Of a stretch of 64,000 nucleotides of DNA, positions 27,501-36,995 are shown piece after piece. The notes under the pieces are model-generated. The model worked only from the letters and a program-made list of their open reading frames with translations, was not told where the DNA came from and did no database searches. Positions within the stretch are counted from its first letter, which is position 1. Every line of letters starts with the position of its first letter. Origin of the DNA: Bacteroidota bacterium (GTDB lineage Bacteria; Bacteroidota; Bacteroidia; B-17B0; Aurantibacillaceae); NCBI GenBank assembly GCA_030684395.1, contig JAUXTT010000025.1, positions 62,001 through 126,000 of the forward strand, given 5' to 3'. The position numbers and the translations under genes were made by a program.

Positions 27501-30500
27501 TTGGCCATACAGCTTCGCGGTCACCATCACTGTTTCCGTCGTAATTACCTGCAGCAGTTAATTTTAAAGGAACAATGTACTCATAATAGTTACCAACGAA
27601 ATCGGTACCGAAACGAACAAACATTTGCATTTCGCCATCCTGCAATGGATTCTCTCCTAATTTTTCGGCGTGTACAAACATTTGCATTTTTTTGTACGAA
27701 CGTACGTCGTTTGATACGTTTTTATATGCTGCTTTTGCATAACCATCTGCCAAACCACATGTTCTTAATACCAAAGCCTGCTCATTTAATAAAACCAAAT
27801 TAGTCGTTTGAACGTTTTGCTGTTGATTAATTCCGGGAGGAATTACATAGTTAACAGGTGTTTTTGTTCCATTTTCTTGCACGTTAACCGCTGAAATATC
27901 AAAAGTTGCTCCATCCTCGGGTCCGCCAATATAATCTCCCGGCTGGGCTCCAACACCATCATATCTTCTCCAGTCGCTTCTAACTAATTCCATGCGGGCC
28001 ATACGACATACTACCGGCGCGCTAAATCCCTGAAGAATAGTACGCATAAAACGAATAGAGTTAAAACCTTCTATAGATCCTACTTTTTGTTCGTAGTTAG
28101 CAACCGGCACTTTAAATAAATACCAATTCACGCTTTTCGCATTACCACTTGCATCCGTAAAATTAGAAGTGTAAACATTGGTAATATAATTGTTTCCCAC
28201 ATTAGCGGGCGTAATATCCTGAGGTGTTATCTTAATTCTGTACTGGTAATAGGCTTCGGTTTCACTGAGGGTATTATCTTTATTTACATCTTCCGTGTTA
28301 GGAATAGTAGTTGCAGTAGTTGGGTACTTGTCATTATTTAAAGCTTCGTATTGAGCAACAGTTGGAGAGTTTCCTTCCATATTGTTAAACCATTTATAGC
28401 GATATAATGTATTTGCTTCAGCATTATTATCAAAATCATCTCCCCTGTAAAAATGATAATTATCTCCTGATGGATCAGCATTAGCCGCATCAAAAGTGCT
28501 TCCTGATAGTGAACTTAAATAAGCAGTAAAATAAGTTCTTTCATCGCTGTTCTTTACTCCATCATAACCAACATCCTGGTTTTCCCTAATAGATTCATCA
28601 ATATCAAATGCCGGAGTTATAATTGGTAAGCTTGGCATAAAACCCCATGGTGTTCCTACTACTTTTTCCGGGTCAGCATAAGAACCGGATTTTGGAATTC
28701 CATTTTCAAAAGCCATTCTTCCATCTTTCAAAATATCTTCGGATACGTTACCTATATTAATAATCATTTCCCCATTGGCGGGAGGTGTATAGCCCGGAAA
28801 AGCACCAGAGTAATCCGTATTAAATGGGTCCATCATCCAAAACTGGATAAACTCAATGTTGGCAGTTTGAAAATCGGGGTTTTCCATACGGCGCATGATG
28901 CCACCCCAACGACTCTCCGGATTATTTAATCGAATTCCATTACTTGTGTTTGAATTTGCGAAATCAATTCCGCTCGAAAAAGAGGTTGGATTTACATCAA
29001 AATTATAAGGTCCCCTTTCATTCGGATAAAACGCCAGATCCAACACAGGAAGTAAAACCGGTTGCCCGTTTGGCGGTTGTTTGTTAGGGAATAATTCAGT
29101 TTCAACAACTGAACGCATAAAATTATTTGATTGAATTGCTTTGGTAATGTTACCGGGTTTGATATTACCATCTAAATAAAACACAGATTGATCAACCGTG
29201 TACCATGCAAATTTTGCTCTGTTATAGCCTGAAAAACTACTGTCTAAATTTGCTTCAGGGAAATCATCCGTATTACCTTGTGGTATGCTTGCTAAACTCC
29301 ACGCACCTGCACTTCGCAAATCAATTAAAGAAACACTTCCTTCAAAATCATCTAAATAAGAGTTCCCGCCTTTATCCCCTGTTGTATTAATGGCCTTTGA
29401 GTGGCCTGCAATTAATTGTGCAAACTCTCCTGATGTTTGAATAGAGGATTTTTCTTTAGTATTGATTAATGGAATTTTATCAACCAAACGAGTTAACCAC
29501 GGTGCATCTGCACGGTGACTAAAATCGGCTCCCCACATAATATTAGAAACGGGCTCATCTCCAAAATTTACTTTTTGAGTAAGAGGTCTTTCAGTTAAGC
29601 GTAAAAAGGTTCCTCCAAAACTGAAGTCTTTATTTACTTTATAATCCAATCGGGTACCTATCAAACTTTTTTGCTGAATATTAAACATCGAATTACTTTC
29701 AGAAGAAACCTTAATTGGTTGCCCTGAATTCATAATACTCTCATTAATTATTTTTACTCTTCCCAAAGTATAATCTACTGTATAATCTACATTCTCAGTT
29801 AGCGGAACACCTCCCGCTGTAACCTTCACTGAGCCTTGCGGGACGTTCATTGCATTTAGAGAAATTTCAGAACTACTGGATGATTTGTATTGCCCTTTAA
29901 TTTTGTAAACATTCTTTTTAGTTTGCTGTTGAGCAATAACTTTGGTTGAGTCATAAAGTTCTTGAAAGATATAATCATTTGTTTCGTTGGATGAACCGAT
30001 AAGGCTCTTTAAGTCATTTCCGAAAGGTTCTACCAACGGCATATAAACTCTTCCATTGGATGCTATAATTGTTGTTCCTTCTACAAAATCAAAATATCCA
30101 TCGGGAGATTTATCTCCATTCACATTTATCTGATCTAAACCAAACACTTGTAACAAAGGCGTACTCGCAACAGGCGACACATTGATATAAGGAAGGTCAA
30201 CTCCTTTGGTCATTCTGAATACCTCAAATTTAAAATCCTGTGGATTGATCTGATAACCACCAATAGAGTAAACGTTTTTCATCATCAGATCCCACATTGC
30301 TACCTTTGTGTTTAGAACAGTACTCTTCAACAATTTCAAATATAAAGGTTGGTCACCTGTAGGAAACTGATCCGAAAATTCACCCACCTGATAAGTTTGT
30401 CCACCCGAAGTATATTGATAGGCAACACACAATACCTCATCATAATTCAAGGCCTGATTTAACGAGATAAACCCTAATCTTTTATTAAAAATATACTCTG

Positions 30501-31983
30501 TTGGTTTTAATTTGCGGGCACGGTTTACAACATCAAAATCACGACCTTGCTCCATAAATTGGTTATCGAAATTACAAGTATTTTGAAAAAGCGTTGATTC
30601 CTTCATTTTATTGGCAATCGACGAGAAATCCCTGTCCTTGATGATACCATTTACTTCGTTTGTAAGAATATTATACAAACTGTTTGATCCATTTCTTGGC
30701 AAAGCTCCCGAACTGTCAATGATTGTATAAGGTGCCGGCACACATCCCGAATTGGTTAAATTACCAATGATCTTCGATTGATCTTCTCCTAAATCAGCGA
30801 AACCTGCTATATTACGTACCTCGTCTTGTTGGTTACTTCTATTGGTTACCCATACTTCAATTTTGGTAATAACAACATTTGAACTTACCAATGGTATAGT
30901 TTTCATAGAAGCATTATAATTATCTCTGAAGTACTGCCCTAAGAAATAGTGGCGGTTTGCCTCGTAATTATCAGCAGTAACAACATAATTTGTACTTTGT
31001 GAACCTCCCTGAAGTGTAACCTCTGTTTTCTTACCGCGCTCCTGTGATAATACTGTTGTTGCAGTAAGCCTTCCAAACTGCATTTTCGTTTTAACACCAA
31101 ACAAACTCTGACTTCCTGGAATCAATGAAGTAGTTAAAGGCAATGTAACGTTACCTGCTTCAATAGTTTTTAAGATCTCATCTTCCAATCCATTGTACTC
31201 GATCTTCATTTGATTTTCGAAATCGAAAGAAGCTTCTGTATTATAGTTTGTGGTTAGTTTCAATTTCTCCCCGATCTTTCCAACAAGGTTCAACTGAACC
31301 TTCATGTTAAAATCAAAATTGGTTATCTTACGCTGTTTTACGGGAATAGCAGGGTTTCCATTTTTATTGGTAACCAAACCAAAAGATAATTCCGCAGAGC
31401 CATTCGGCCTAATGTCAACTGTGTTACCACCAAAGATCCTATCGAATAACTCACCACCAACATTGAGTGTAGGAATTAATTTGTTTGGATTTGTTTGATT
31501 GGTAGCATCATCAGCTTTGATCCTTGACTTAAAATATGTTTTAACCTGCTTTCTAAATAAATAATCCTGATACTCTTCTTCCGACATGTAAATAGGCGGG
31601 CGATAATTGGTATTACCCATTTTTTGCTCGAATAGAAATTGATTTTTTACAGTATCATTGGCACCTCTGTTTTTAATTTCATAGGTGGTAGTATTCTTTA
31701 TATTACCCGGGCTATTTAACTCTAATGGATGTTGATTCTGATAAATGTATTCGTCATATCCTGTTTGATGAATCGGATAATGAAGGTCCGCATTTGTGAT
31801 CGGGGTATCAGTTTCAGGAGTGTCTGTTAATGCAATATTGTTTCCATTAAATCCTTTTACACGATATTTTGGCAATGGAGTATTACTATCGGCATGCGAC
31901 TTGGTAATTACCGCCAGCATTGATAAAGACAATGAACCAACAAGTGTATATTTAATGAGTGCCTTCAATATTTTATCTTCCAA
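24571..31983 (-). CDS. sprA: SprA, type IX secretion outer-membrane translocon
   Basis: At 2470 residues this is the size of SprA, the giant 36-strand barrel that passes type IX cargo across the outer membrane. A hydrophobic export signal covers residues 6-31 (ends ITKSHADS). The body is made of alternating beta strands with frequent aromatic residues, and the protein ends in GFSLRFSLAQ with a C-terminal aromatic as in outer-membrane barrels. ruvA and malic enzyme lie upstream on the same strand, a common Bacteroidota order. The start used here is TTG at 31983. An inverted repeat arm ends only five bases upstream, so the native start or leader may have been altered. Confidence 0.95.
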   Translation of the reverse strand: MEDKILKALIKYTLVGSLSLSMLAVITKSHADSNTPLPKYRVKGFNGNNIALTDTPETDTPITNADLHYPIHQTGYDEYIYQNQHPLELNSPGNIKNTTTYEIKNRGANDTVKNQFLFEQKMGNTNYRPPIYMSEEEYQDYLFRKQVKTYFKSRIKADDATNQTNPNKLIPTLNVGGELFDRIFGGNTVDIRPNGSAELSFGLVTNKNGNPAIPVKQRKITNFDFNMKVQLNLVGKIGEKLKLTTNYNTEASFDFENQMKIEYNGLEDEILKTIEAGNVTLPLTTSLIPGSQSLFGVKTKMQFGRLTATTVLSQERGKKTEVTLQGGSQSTNYVVTADNYEANRHYFLGQYFRDNYNASMKTIPLVSSNVVITKIEVWVTNRSNQQDEVRNIAGFADLGEDQSKIIGNLTNSGCVPAPYTIIDSSGALPRNGSNSLYNILTNEVNGIIKDRDFSSIANKMKESTLFQNTCNFDNQFMEQGRDFDVVNRARKLKPTEYIFNKRLGFISLNQALNYDEVLCVAYQYTSGGQTYQVGEFSDQFPTGDQPLYLKLLKSTVLNTKVAMWDLMMKNVYSIGGYQINPQDFKFEVFRMTKGVDLPYINVSPVASTPLLQVFGLDQINVNGDKSPDGYFDFVEGTTIIASNGRVYMPLVEPFGNDLKSLIGSSNETNDYIFQELYDSTKVIAQQQTKKNVYKIKGQYKSSSSSEISLNAMNVPQGSVKVTAGGVPLTENVDYTVDYTLGRVKIINESIMNSGQPIKVSSESNSMFNIQQKSLIGTRLDYKVNKDFSFGGTFLRLTERPLTQKVNFGDEPVSNIMWGADFSHRADAPWLTRLVDKIPLINTKEKSSIQTSGEFAQLIAGHSKAINTTGDKGGNSYLDDFEGSVSLIDLRSAGAWSLASIPQGNTDDFPEANLDSSFSGYNRAKFAWYTVDQSVFYLDGNIKPGNITKAIQSNNFMRSVVETELFPNKQPPNGQPVLLPVLDLAFYPNERGPYNFDVNPTSFSSGIDFANSNTSNGIRLNNPESRWGGIMRRMENPDFQTANIEFIQFWMMDPFNTDYSGAFPGYTPPANGEMIINIGNVSEDILKDGRMAFENGIPKSGSYADPEKVVGTPWGFMPSLPIITPAFDIDESIRENQDVGYDGVKNSDERTYFTAYLSSLSGSTFDAANADPSGDNYHFYRGDDFDNNAEANTLYRYKWFNNMEGNSPTVAQYEALNNDKYPTTATTIPNTEDVNKDNTLSETEAYYQYRIKITPQDITPANVGNNYITNVYTSNFTDASGNAKSVNWYLFKVPVANYEQKVGSIEGFNSIRFMRTILQGFSAPVVCRMARMELVRSDWRRYDGVGAQPGDYIGGPEDGATFDISAVNVQENGTKTPVNYVIPPGINQQQNVQTTNLVLLNEQALVLRTCGLADGYAKAAYKNVSNDVRSYKKMQMFVHAEKLGENPLQDGEMQMFVRFGTDFVGNYYEYIVPLKLTAAGNYDGNSDGDREAVWPTANKVEIDFEQMINLKFKREAGSIETVTEGIDGGKTIKLVGNPTISDLRTIMVGIRNPKDIGNEAKCVEVWINELRLTDFIQKGGWAANARVTAKLADFGQLALSGSYMTPFFGSIEKKVSERSRETNIQYDASTTLQLGKFFPADWKINLPVYLNRGEVIATPQFDPSNPDVLMTDIRNYKDVTDDQLTVIRNRAQDYTRRRGFNFTNISKQKSATKTKSHFWDIENFSVTYAFSEQFKRNITQELNLTKNYRAALTYGFTANPKNIKPFAKSKAKWINNKWFALIKDFNFTPMPSRLGFNTDITRNYNEYKSRNISSDAFSLPSRYNKTFIMNRTYDFKWDFTKALKFDFTAGNDARVLEPESQIIGEVDTQDEKDVIKKNILAGGINIGYRHSANLTYAVPINKIPIFDWVTANASYKTNYQFTRRPFAADSMGNTIMNGNTKSLNTQFNMVTLYNKIPYFKKVNTGASKKNKDKSKSSSGANDTTKKQKDIKLFEHIARLIMTLKQAQFTYTENNGTTLPGYTDSTRILGMNPNGNFHPGIRFVSGGQQNVMANAMKDSLFIRRDNLNSPFAQTKSKQINFTAKLEPFKDFRIDLTGTKSEGYNSSQYVGWNSTEGRYTTNTFTQTGNFSISTITIKSAFAKDDKVTYSNSVFDNFLSYRETYAKRLSDENPFSSKAQTTEGYDGYSRNQQDVILNSFVAAYTGKGSGANQSAFPKMPLPNWTLTYDGLSKFKFMKRHFKTITLRHSYKSTYNVGSFSNNILFTVPTGQDFEKTQYSPGRVDPSNPNSNLVSKYLINTVTIQESFSPLVKIDIVFAEKKGKKTDKKDAKSKGSLTANFEMRKDRTVSLNANIPQITETRGQEYIIGAGYRYPKLKLNKIKIKGKPLESDLNCKVDLSLRNNVTTQRRVIDGLSVPSQGQNIITLKTSVDYALSQNINLRLYFDKIINKPVVSTSFPTANTNAGFSLRFSLAQ

Positions 31984-31988
31984 TCTTT

Positions 31989-32030
31989 AAACACAGAGTA
32001 CACTGAGTTAACAGAGTTGCACTGAGTTTT
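31989..32030. repeat. Inverted repeat arm, sprA side of the GxxExxY cassette
   Basis: The arm begins AAACACAGAGTACACTGAG and continues as about four roughly 10-base units of C-A-C-[AT]-GAG type. It pairs in inverted orientation with the arm at 32478-32517. An AT-rich stretch and a short degenerate region follow, up to the gene at 32089. Confidence 0.75.
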
Positions 32031-32088
32031 ATTTTTTTTATTTTTTGAGAATTCAGAGTAAGTGAGTTTGCCTAAAGGCAATCTTTGA

Positions 32089-32522
32089 TCACACCGCATT
32101 CAAATCTCCATTTATTCTTCTATAAATCCCTTCTTTTAAAAGTGGGACATTAAAATTTATTAATAAACCAAGCTTTTTATCTGCCAATTTTAAATATGTT
32201 ACTAACTGAGCTTCATGAACAGGTAAAACTTGTTCAACTGATTTAAACTCAATAATAACTTTATCATTCACAAGAGTATCTATGATAAAATCCTTATTCA
32301 TTTTTTCCCCTTAAAAACAACAGGCAATACAACTTGCCTTTTTACATTTAATCCCTCCTTCTTCATTACTTCAACTGCACAAATTTCATATACCGATTCC
32401 ATTAAACCAGGTCCAAGCTCTTTATGAACTTCAATACAACATCCAATGATTTTCTGCGACAAGGCATTATAATCATCCTCTGTGTAACTCATTCTACTCT
32501 GCGAACTCAGTGTTGACATCAT
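32089..32522 (-). pseudogene. GxxExxY protein gene split by a one-base frameshift
   Basis: Two frames together make one GxxExxY-family protein of about 140 residues. The first (32298-32522) carries IIGCCIEVHKELGPGL then MESVYE. The second (32089-32301) carries DFIIDTLVNDKVIIEFKSV and HEAQLVTYLKL. They meet in a run of six A at 32301-32306. One extra A would join them cleanly as KGKK-MNKDF. The family is widespread in Bacteroidota; its function is unknown, and a nuclease-like fold has been suggested for it. The first 11 or so codons are built from repeat-arm sequence. The gene is broken, mis-sequenced or frameshifted during translation. Confidence 0.8.
32478..32517. repeat. Inverted repeat arm, ruvA side of the GxxExxY cassette
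   Basis: The arm reads CTCTGTGTAACTC, then CTCTGCGAACTCAGTGTTGAC. Its reverse complement resembles the 31989-32030 arm unit by unit. It lies inside the GxxExxY reading frame and ends 10 bases from the ruvA stop codon. Confidence 0.75.
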
Positions 32523-32527
32523 GTCTC

Positions 32528-33121
32528 CTAAACGTTCTTTAATGCTGCTTTAACTAATTGTTCTACATTATCGCTCGACACTCCTTGTTGCTTAATAGAT
32601 TTCTCTATTGCTTTTTCTGCTACTTGTTTGTTGAACCCTAACATTACCAGTGCCATTAACGCCTCCTCTTTGCTTTTATTGTACGATGGAGTCAAAATGG
32701 TTGAAATACCTCCTTCGTGTTTTCCCAATTTTCCTTTCAAATCAACAACAATACGTTGAGCAGTTTTTTCACCAATTCCTTTGATACTTTTTAGCATAGT
32801 TACATTGGCTGTATTAATAGCTCCGATTATTTCCATTGGCTCCAAAGAAGACAACATTAACAATGCACTTCCCCCACCTACTCCTGAAACAGAGATCAGC
32901 TTTCTGAACAATTCTCTTTCTTCATAATCGGAAAAACCATAATAACGCGGATTATCGTCACGCACATATACCTGTTCAACAAACAACTTAAAGTTTTTGT
33001 GATCACCAATTTTTGAATAAGTATTCAAAGATATATTTAGTCCGTAACCAATACCACCGGTTTCTAACACCGCATGAGCAGGACCTAATTCCACGATTTT
33101 TCCTTCAATATAACTAATCAT
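32528..33121 (-). CDS. ruvA: Holliday junction branch migration protein RuvA
   Basis: RuvA binds Holliday junctions as a tetramer and recruits the RuvB motor. The 197-residue length is typical. The N-terminal OB domain starts MISYIEGKIVELGPAHAVLE. Two helix-hairpin-helix motifs follow (VSGVGGGSALLML and GIGEKTAQRIVVDLKGK). The C-terminal RuvB-binding domain ends LVKAALKNV. It follows malic enzyme by eight bases, so the pair is probably cotranscribed. Confidence 0.97.
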   Translation of the reverse strand: MISYIEGKIVELGPAHAVLETGGIGYGLNISLNTYSKIGDHKNFKLFVEQVYVRDDNPRYYGFSDYEERELFRKLISVSGVGGGSALLMLSSLEPMEIIGAINTANVTMLKSIKGIGEKTAQRIVVDLKGKLGKHEGGISTILTPSYNKSKEEALMALVMLGFNKQVAEKAIEKSIKQQGVSSDNVEQLVKAALKNV

Positions 33122-33129
33122 TGCCGCTT

Positions 33130-35400
33130 CTATCGTTTGGTTTGCGCGTCAATAACGGCAATAGTTATCATATTAACAATTTCTCTAACTGAGCTTCCTA
33201 ACTGAAGCACATGCATTGGCTTTTTCAATCCCATTAAAACAGGTCCTATTGCTTCTGCTCCTCCTAATTCTTGCATCAATTTGTAAGTAATGTTACCTGA
33301 TGCCAGATTGGGGAATATCAAAGTATTTACATTTTTATCCACTAGTGCTGAAAATGCAAATTGCTCTTTCAATAAACTATTATTTACAGCAAAGTTTGCT
33401 TGTAAATCACCATCTACAATAAGCCCGGGATAATCTCTGTGTAAAATGCTAACTGCTTTTGAAACTGTATCAGGAATTTCGCCTCTTGCTGATCCAAAAT
33501 TAGAATACGAAAGCATGGCAATACGGGGAATAAAATTAAATTGTTTTACTGTTTTTGCAGTTAAAGCCGCAATCTCCACCAATTGCTCGGCGGTAGGCTC
33601 CACATTCATAGTACAATCAGCAAAAAAGAACGGACCTTTTTTTGTCATCATTATATACAAACCTGCAACAAGTGAATTTCCTTCCTGAACACCAATACAC
33701 TGCAAAGCAGGTACAATGGGTTGAGAATATTTTCTGGTAAGACCTGAGATCATAGCATCAGCATCACCGGTTTCAACCATCATTGCGCCGTAATAATTTC
33801 TCTCACGCATTAGTTTTCGTGCATCATATTGTGTTAATCCCTTGCGCTGACGTTTTTTCCAAAGTAAATCGCCATAGATATGGCGTTTATCTTCTTCTTC
33901 GTTGCTGTACGGATCAATAACCGGAACATCCTGCAATTCCAAATGATGTTCTTTAATCAATGCTTCAATTTTTTCCTTGTTCCCTAATAAAATAGGTTTT
34001 GCAATTCCATCATCTTTTGCAACCTGAGCTGCCTTTAATATTTTGTAAGTATCTGCTTCCGCAAAAACAACACGTTTTGGTGCAGACTTAGCTTTTGTCG
34101 CCAGTGAACGTACTAATTTATTGTCTTTACCCAAACGGTTTTCTAATTCCAAACGATATGCATCCCAATCGGTAATGATGTGCTTAGCAACTCCGGAATC
34201 AATTGCGGCTTTTGCAACAGCCGGAGAAACTGTCCAGATAAGGCGGTTATCAATTGGTTTTGGAATAATATATTCAGGACCAAATGAAAGATTTTTTGAG
34301 TTGTAAGCTACATTTACATAATCAGGAACAGGTTCTTTTGCAAGGTTTGCGATTGCATAAACCGCGGCAAGTTTCATAGCTTCGTTGATCTGTGTTGCGC
34401 GAACATCTAATGCGCCACGGAAAATAAATGGGAATCCCAATACATTATTTACCTGATTAGGATGATCGCTGCGGCCTGTAGCAACTATAATATCAGGGCG
34501 GGCAGCAATTGCCTCTTCATAAGAAATTTCGGGAGTTGGATTAGCTAAAGCGAATACAATACAATCTTTCGCCATGCTTTTGATCATATCCTGATTAAGA
34601 ACGTTTCCTTTGGAAAGCCCCAAAAACACATCAGCTCCTTTCATTGCTTCTGCCAATGATTTTACATCTGTTCTGGAAGAAGCAAAGAATTTTTTATTCT
34701 CATCAAGATCTGTTCTATCAATAGTGATGGGGCCTTTACTATCGCACATCAAAATATTTTCCTTCTTCACTCCAACACCAATATGTAATTTGGCACAAGA
34801 AATAGCCGAAGCTCCTGCTCCATTGATAACCACTTTAACCTCACCCATTTTTTTACCCGAAACCTCTACTGCGTTTAGTAAGCCTGCCGCAGAAATAATA
34901 GCGGTTCCGTGCTGGTCATCATGCATCAAAGGAATATTCAATTCTTCTTTTAATCGTCGTTCAATTTCAAAACATTCAGGTGCTTTGATATCTTCCAGAT
35001 TGATGCCGCCAAATGTTGGGGCAATTGCTTTAACTGTTTGAACAAAAACGTCAATATCCTTTGTGTCTACTTCAATATCAAAAACATCGATATCAGCGTA
35101 GATCTTAAACAACAACCCTTTTCCTTCCATTACCGGCTTTGAGGCCAATGGGCCAATATCCCCTAAGCCTAAAACGGCAGTTCCATTAGAAATAACTGCC
35201 ACCAAATTACCTTTAGCCGTGTATTTGTACACATCTTCAGGATTGTCTGCTATTTCTAAACATGGATCAGCTACTCCCGGCGAATAAGCCATTGTTAAAT
35301 CCCGTTGGGTACTATAGGGTTTTGTAGGTACCACTTCAATTTTCCCTGGTTTTCCCTGAGAGTGGTAATCTAATGCGTCTTGTTTTCTGTAATTGGCCAT
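33130..35400 (-). CDS. maeB: NADP-dependent malic enzyme with phosphotransacetylase-like domain
   Basis: A 756-residue two-domain malic enzyme that decarboxylates malate to pyruvate with NADP. The N-terminal malic domain (1-430) has [12 protein letters not shown], the acid motif [10 protein letters not shown] and the NAD-binding [10 protein letters not shown]. The C-terminal domain (430-756) resembles phosphate acetyltransferase and acts in regulation, since acetyl-CoA inhibition is known for MaeB. The starting Met at 35400 fits the family N-terminus [10 protein letters not shown]. Placement next to ruvA and sprA is typical of the phylum. Confidence 0.96.
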   Translation of the reverse strand: MANYRKQDALDYHSQGKPGKIEVVPTKPYSTQRDLTMAYSPGVADPCLEIADNPEDVYKYTAKGNLVAVISNGTAVLGLGDIGPLASKPVMEGKGLLFKIYADIDVFDIEVDTKDIDVFVQTVKAIAPTFGGINLEDIKAPECFEIERRLKEELNIPLMHDDQHGTAIISAAGLLNAVEVSGKKMGEVKVVINGAGASAISCAKLHIGVGVKKENILMCDSKGPITIDRTDLDENKKFFASSRTDVKSLAEAMKGADVFLGLSKGNVLNQDMIKSMAKDCIVFALANPTPEISYEEAIAARPDIIVATGRSDHPNQVNNVLGFPFIFRGALDVRATQINEAMKLAAVYAIANLAKEPVPDYVNVAYNSKNLSFGPEYIIPKPIDNRLIWTVSPAVAKAAIDSGVAKHIITDWDAYRLELENRLGKDNKLVRSLATKAKSAPKRVVFAEADTYKILKAAQVAKDDGIAKPILLGNKEKIEALIKEHHLELQDVPVIDPYSNEEEDKRHIYGDLLWKKRQRKGLTQYDARKLMRERNYYGAMMVETGDADAMISGLTRKYSQPIVPALQCIGVQEGNSLVAGLYIMMTKKGPFFFADCTMNVEPTAEQLVEIAALTAKTVKQFNFIPRIAMLSYSNFGSARGEIPDTVSKAVSILHRDYPGLIVDGDLQANFAVNNSLLKEQFAFSALVDKNVNTLIFPNLASGNITYKLMQELGGAEAIGPVLMGLKKPMHVLQLGSSVREIVNMITIAVIDAQTKR

Positions 35401-35674
35401 AGTTCTAAAAAATACGAACTGCGAAAATAAGCATTAAAGACGAATAAAGCACGTGATGTCAAAAGTGTAACAAACTGATATTCAGTACATAAATCCTTTT
35501 AACTCAATTGTTTCTTGTGAAAATCAGTAAGAATAATACGCTACCGAGTTTAAGTAAAAAAATCCGAAGGCTTCCCTTAATTACAAAAGGTTTTAGGTCT
35601 TTTTTAAATCAAAACGATTATTCATGCTAAAAAAGGTAATTTCGTTCTAAGTAAAAACTATCCCGGCACACAAA

Positions 35675-36484
35675 ATGAGGTCACTTTTAATAATTTGTTT
35701 TATATCATTCAATTTGCTGCTTTGCTTTTCTCAAAAGTCGCAAACAGAGACCCGCAATGATCTTAAAAAATTCTTTGAACAAAATAAAGTAGAAGGTACT
35801 TGTGTGGTTTATGACCAAAACAAGAATAAGTATTTTGTATACAATGAGGAACAAAGCAAAAAAGGATTCATTCCCGCTTCTACTTTTAAAATACTAAACT
35901 CTCTGATTGGTTTGGAAACGGGCGTAATAACGGACGAGAACTTTGTGATCAAATGGGATTCTGTTGTTCGTTCCAACACAAAATGGAACAAAGATCATGA
36001 CCTTAAAAATGCTTTTAAAAACTCTACAGTTTGGTACTACCAGGAATTAGCCAGGCGTGTTGGTGGCAAACAAATGAAACATTTTTTAGATACTGTTCAA
36101 TACGGAAATGCAGACACAACGGGCGGAATAGATAAATTCTGGTTAAGCGGTAACACTCGGATATCAGCTTTACAACAGATCGAATTCCTTAAAAAACTGC
36201 GTAACAATAAACTCCCATTTTCAAAAAGAAATACAGACATTGTTAAGAAGATCATGATCTATAAAGACACTGCAGGCTATATAATGAGATGTAAAACAGG
36301 ATGGGGATTTCAGGAACAAAAAAACATTGGTTGGCTTGTTGGATACATAGAAAAAGGAAATAATGTTTACTATTTTGCTAACTGCATTCAGTCACCATTG
36401 GAAGATGAAAAAGATTTTGCTAAAAAGAGATTTGACATTGTATATGCCATTTTAAATGAACTGAATATTATTAAATCAAAATAA
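35675..36484 (+). CDS. Class D (OXA-type) beta-lactamase
   Basis: A 269-residue exported protein with signal peptide at 1-20. All class D active-site elements are intact. The nucleophile is S69 in S-T-F-K (69-72), whose Lys is normally carboxylated. The S-T-V triad is at 117-119, Y-G-N at 143-145, a Trp at 156 in FWLSG, and K-T-G-W at 207-210. This argues for a working serine beta-lactamase rather than only a penicillin-binding sensor, though BlaR-like sensor domains share these motifs. No transmembrane or sensor region is present. A small secreted gene starts two bases after its stop. No mobile element flanks it, so it looks chromosomal and intrinsic. Confidence 0.88.
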   Translation: MRSLLIICFISFNLLLCFSQKSQTETRNDLKKFFEQNKVEGTCVVYDQNKNKYFVYNEEQSKKGFIPASTFKILNSLIGLETGVITDENFVIKWDSVVRSNTKWNKDHDLKNAFKNSTVWYYQELARRVGGKQMKHFLDTVQYGNADTTGGIDKFWLSGNTRISALQQIEFLKKLRNNKLPFSKRNTDIVKKIMIYKDTAGYIMRCKTGWGFQEQKNIGWLVGYIEKGNNVYYFANCIQSPLEDEKDFAKKRFDIVYAILNELNIIKSK

Positions 36485-36485
36485 C

Positions 36486-36995
36486 ATGCTGCCACAAATA
36501 AAAAAACTCACCCTTATTTTCATTGCAGTTCTATTATCTGTAAATAGCATGCATGCACAAAAAACAGCGGAAGAAGCGAAAACCTATTTCAGTTCTTATA
36601 AAAGCACAAACACCATAATGGAATTGATTTCAACATCACTCCCTACTTTGGAGGAATGCAAATTTGTTTTTAAAGAAGAATTTGCTCAAACTTATTTAGA
36701 TTATGCCAATGATATGAAAGGGCAATTAGCTAATTCAGGCAACATAAAGAATGAAGATTTTGTAGATATTGGAATAGAAACATTTACAATTCAGGACCTG
36801 AAAGATTTCAAAGGAAATTACGCAGGGGGAATGACGAGCGTGCTCCCGAAATTAAACGATGGACTTACTTTTTTCAAAGTAGAACAATTAAGAACTGTTG
36901 GCGCCGAAAGAGGAATATCTTACAATTACTGGGTTTATATAAGAGAGCGCTGGGTGTTTTTCCCTAAGCCCTGGAGAGCGTTCAAAGAAAATTAA
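36486..36995 (+). CDS. Small secreted protein, unknown function
   Basis: A 169-residue protein with a signal peptide (1-24, ending SMHAQ). The rest is Lys/Glu-rich with aromatic residues near the end (YNYWVYIRERWVFFPKPW). No family is recognised. Its ATG lies two bases after the beta-lactamase stop, so the two are almost certainly one transcript. This suggests a linked periplasmic role, which is inference. Its end overlaps the convergent CAP gene by four bases. Confidence 0.7.
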   Translation: MLPQIKKLTLIFIAVLLSVNSMHAQKTAEEAKTYFSSYKSTNTIMELISTSLPTLEECKFVFKEEFAQTYLDYANDMKGQLANSGNIKNEDFVDIGIETFTIQDLKDFKGNYAGGMTSVLPKLNDGLTFFKVEQLRTVGAERGISYNYWVYIRERWVFFPKPWRAFKEN

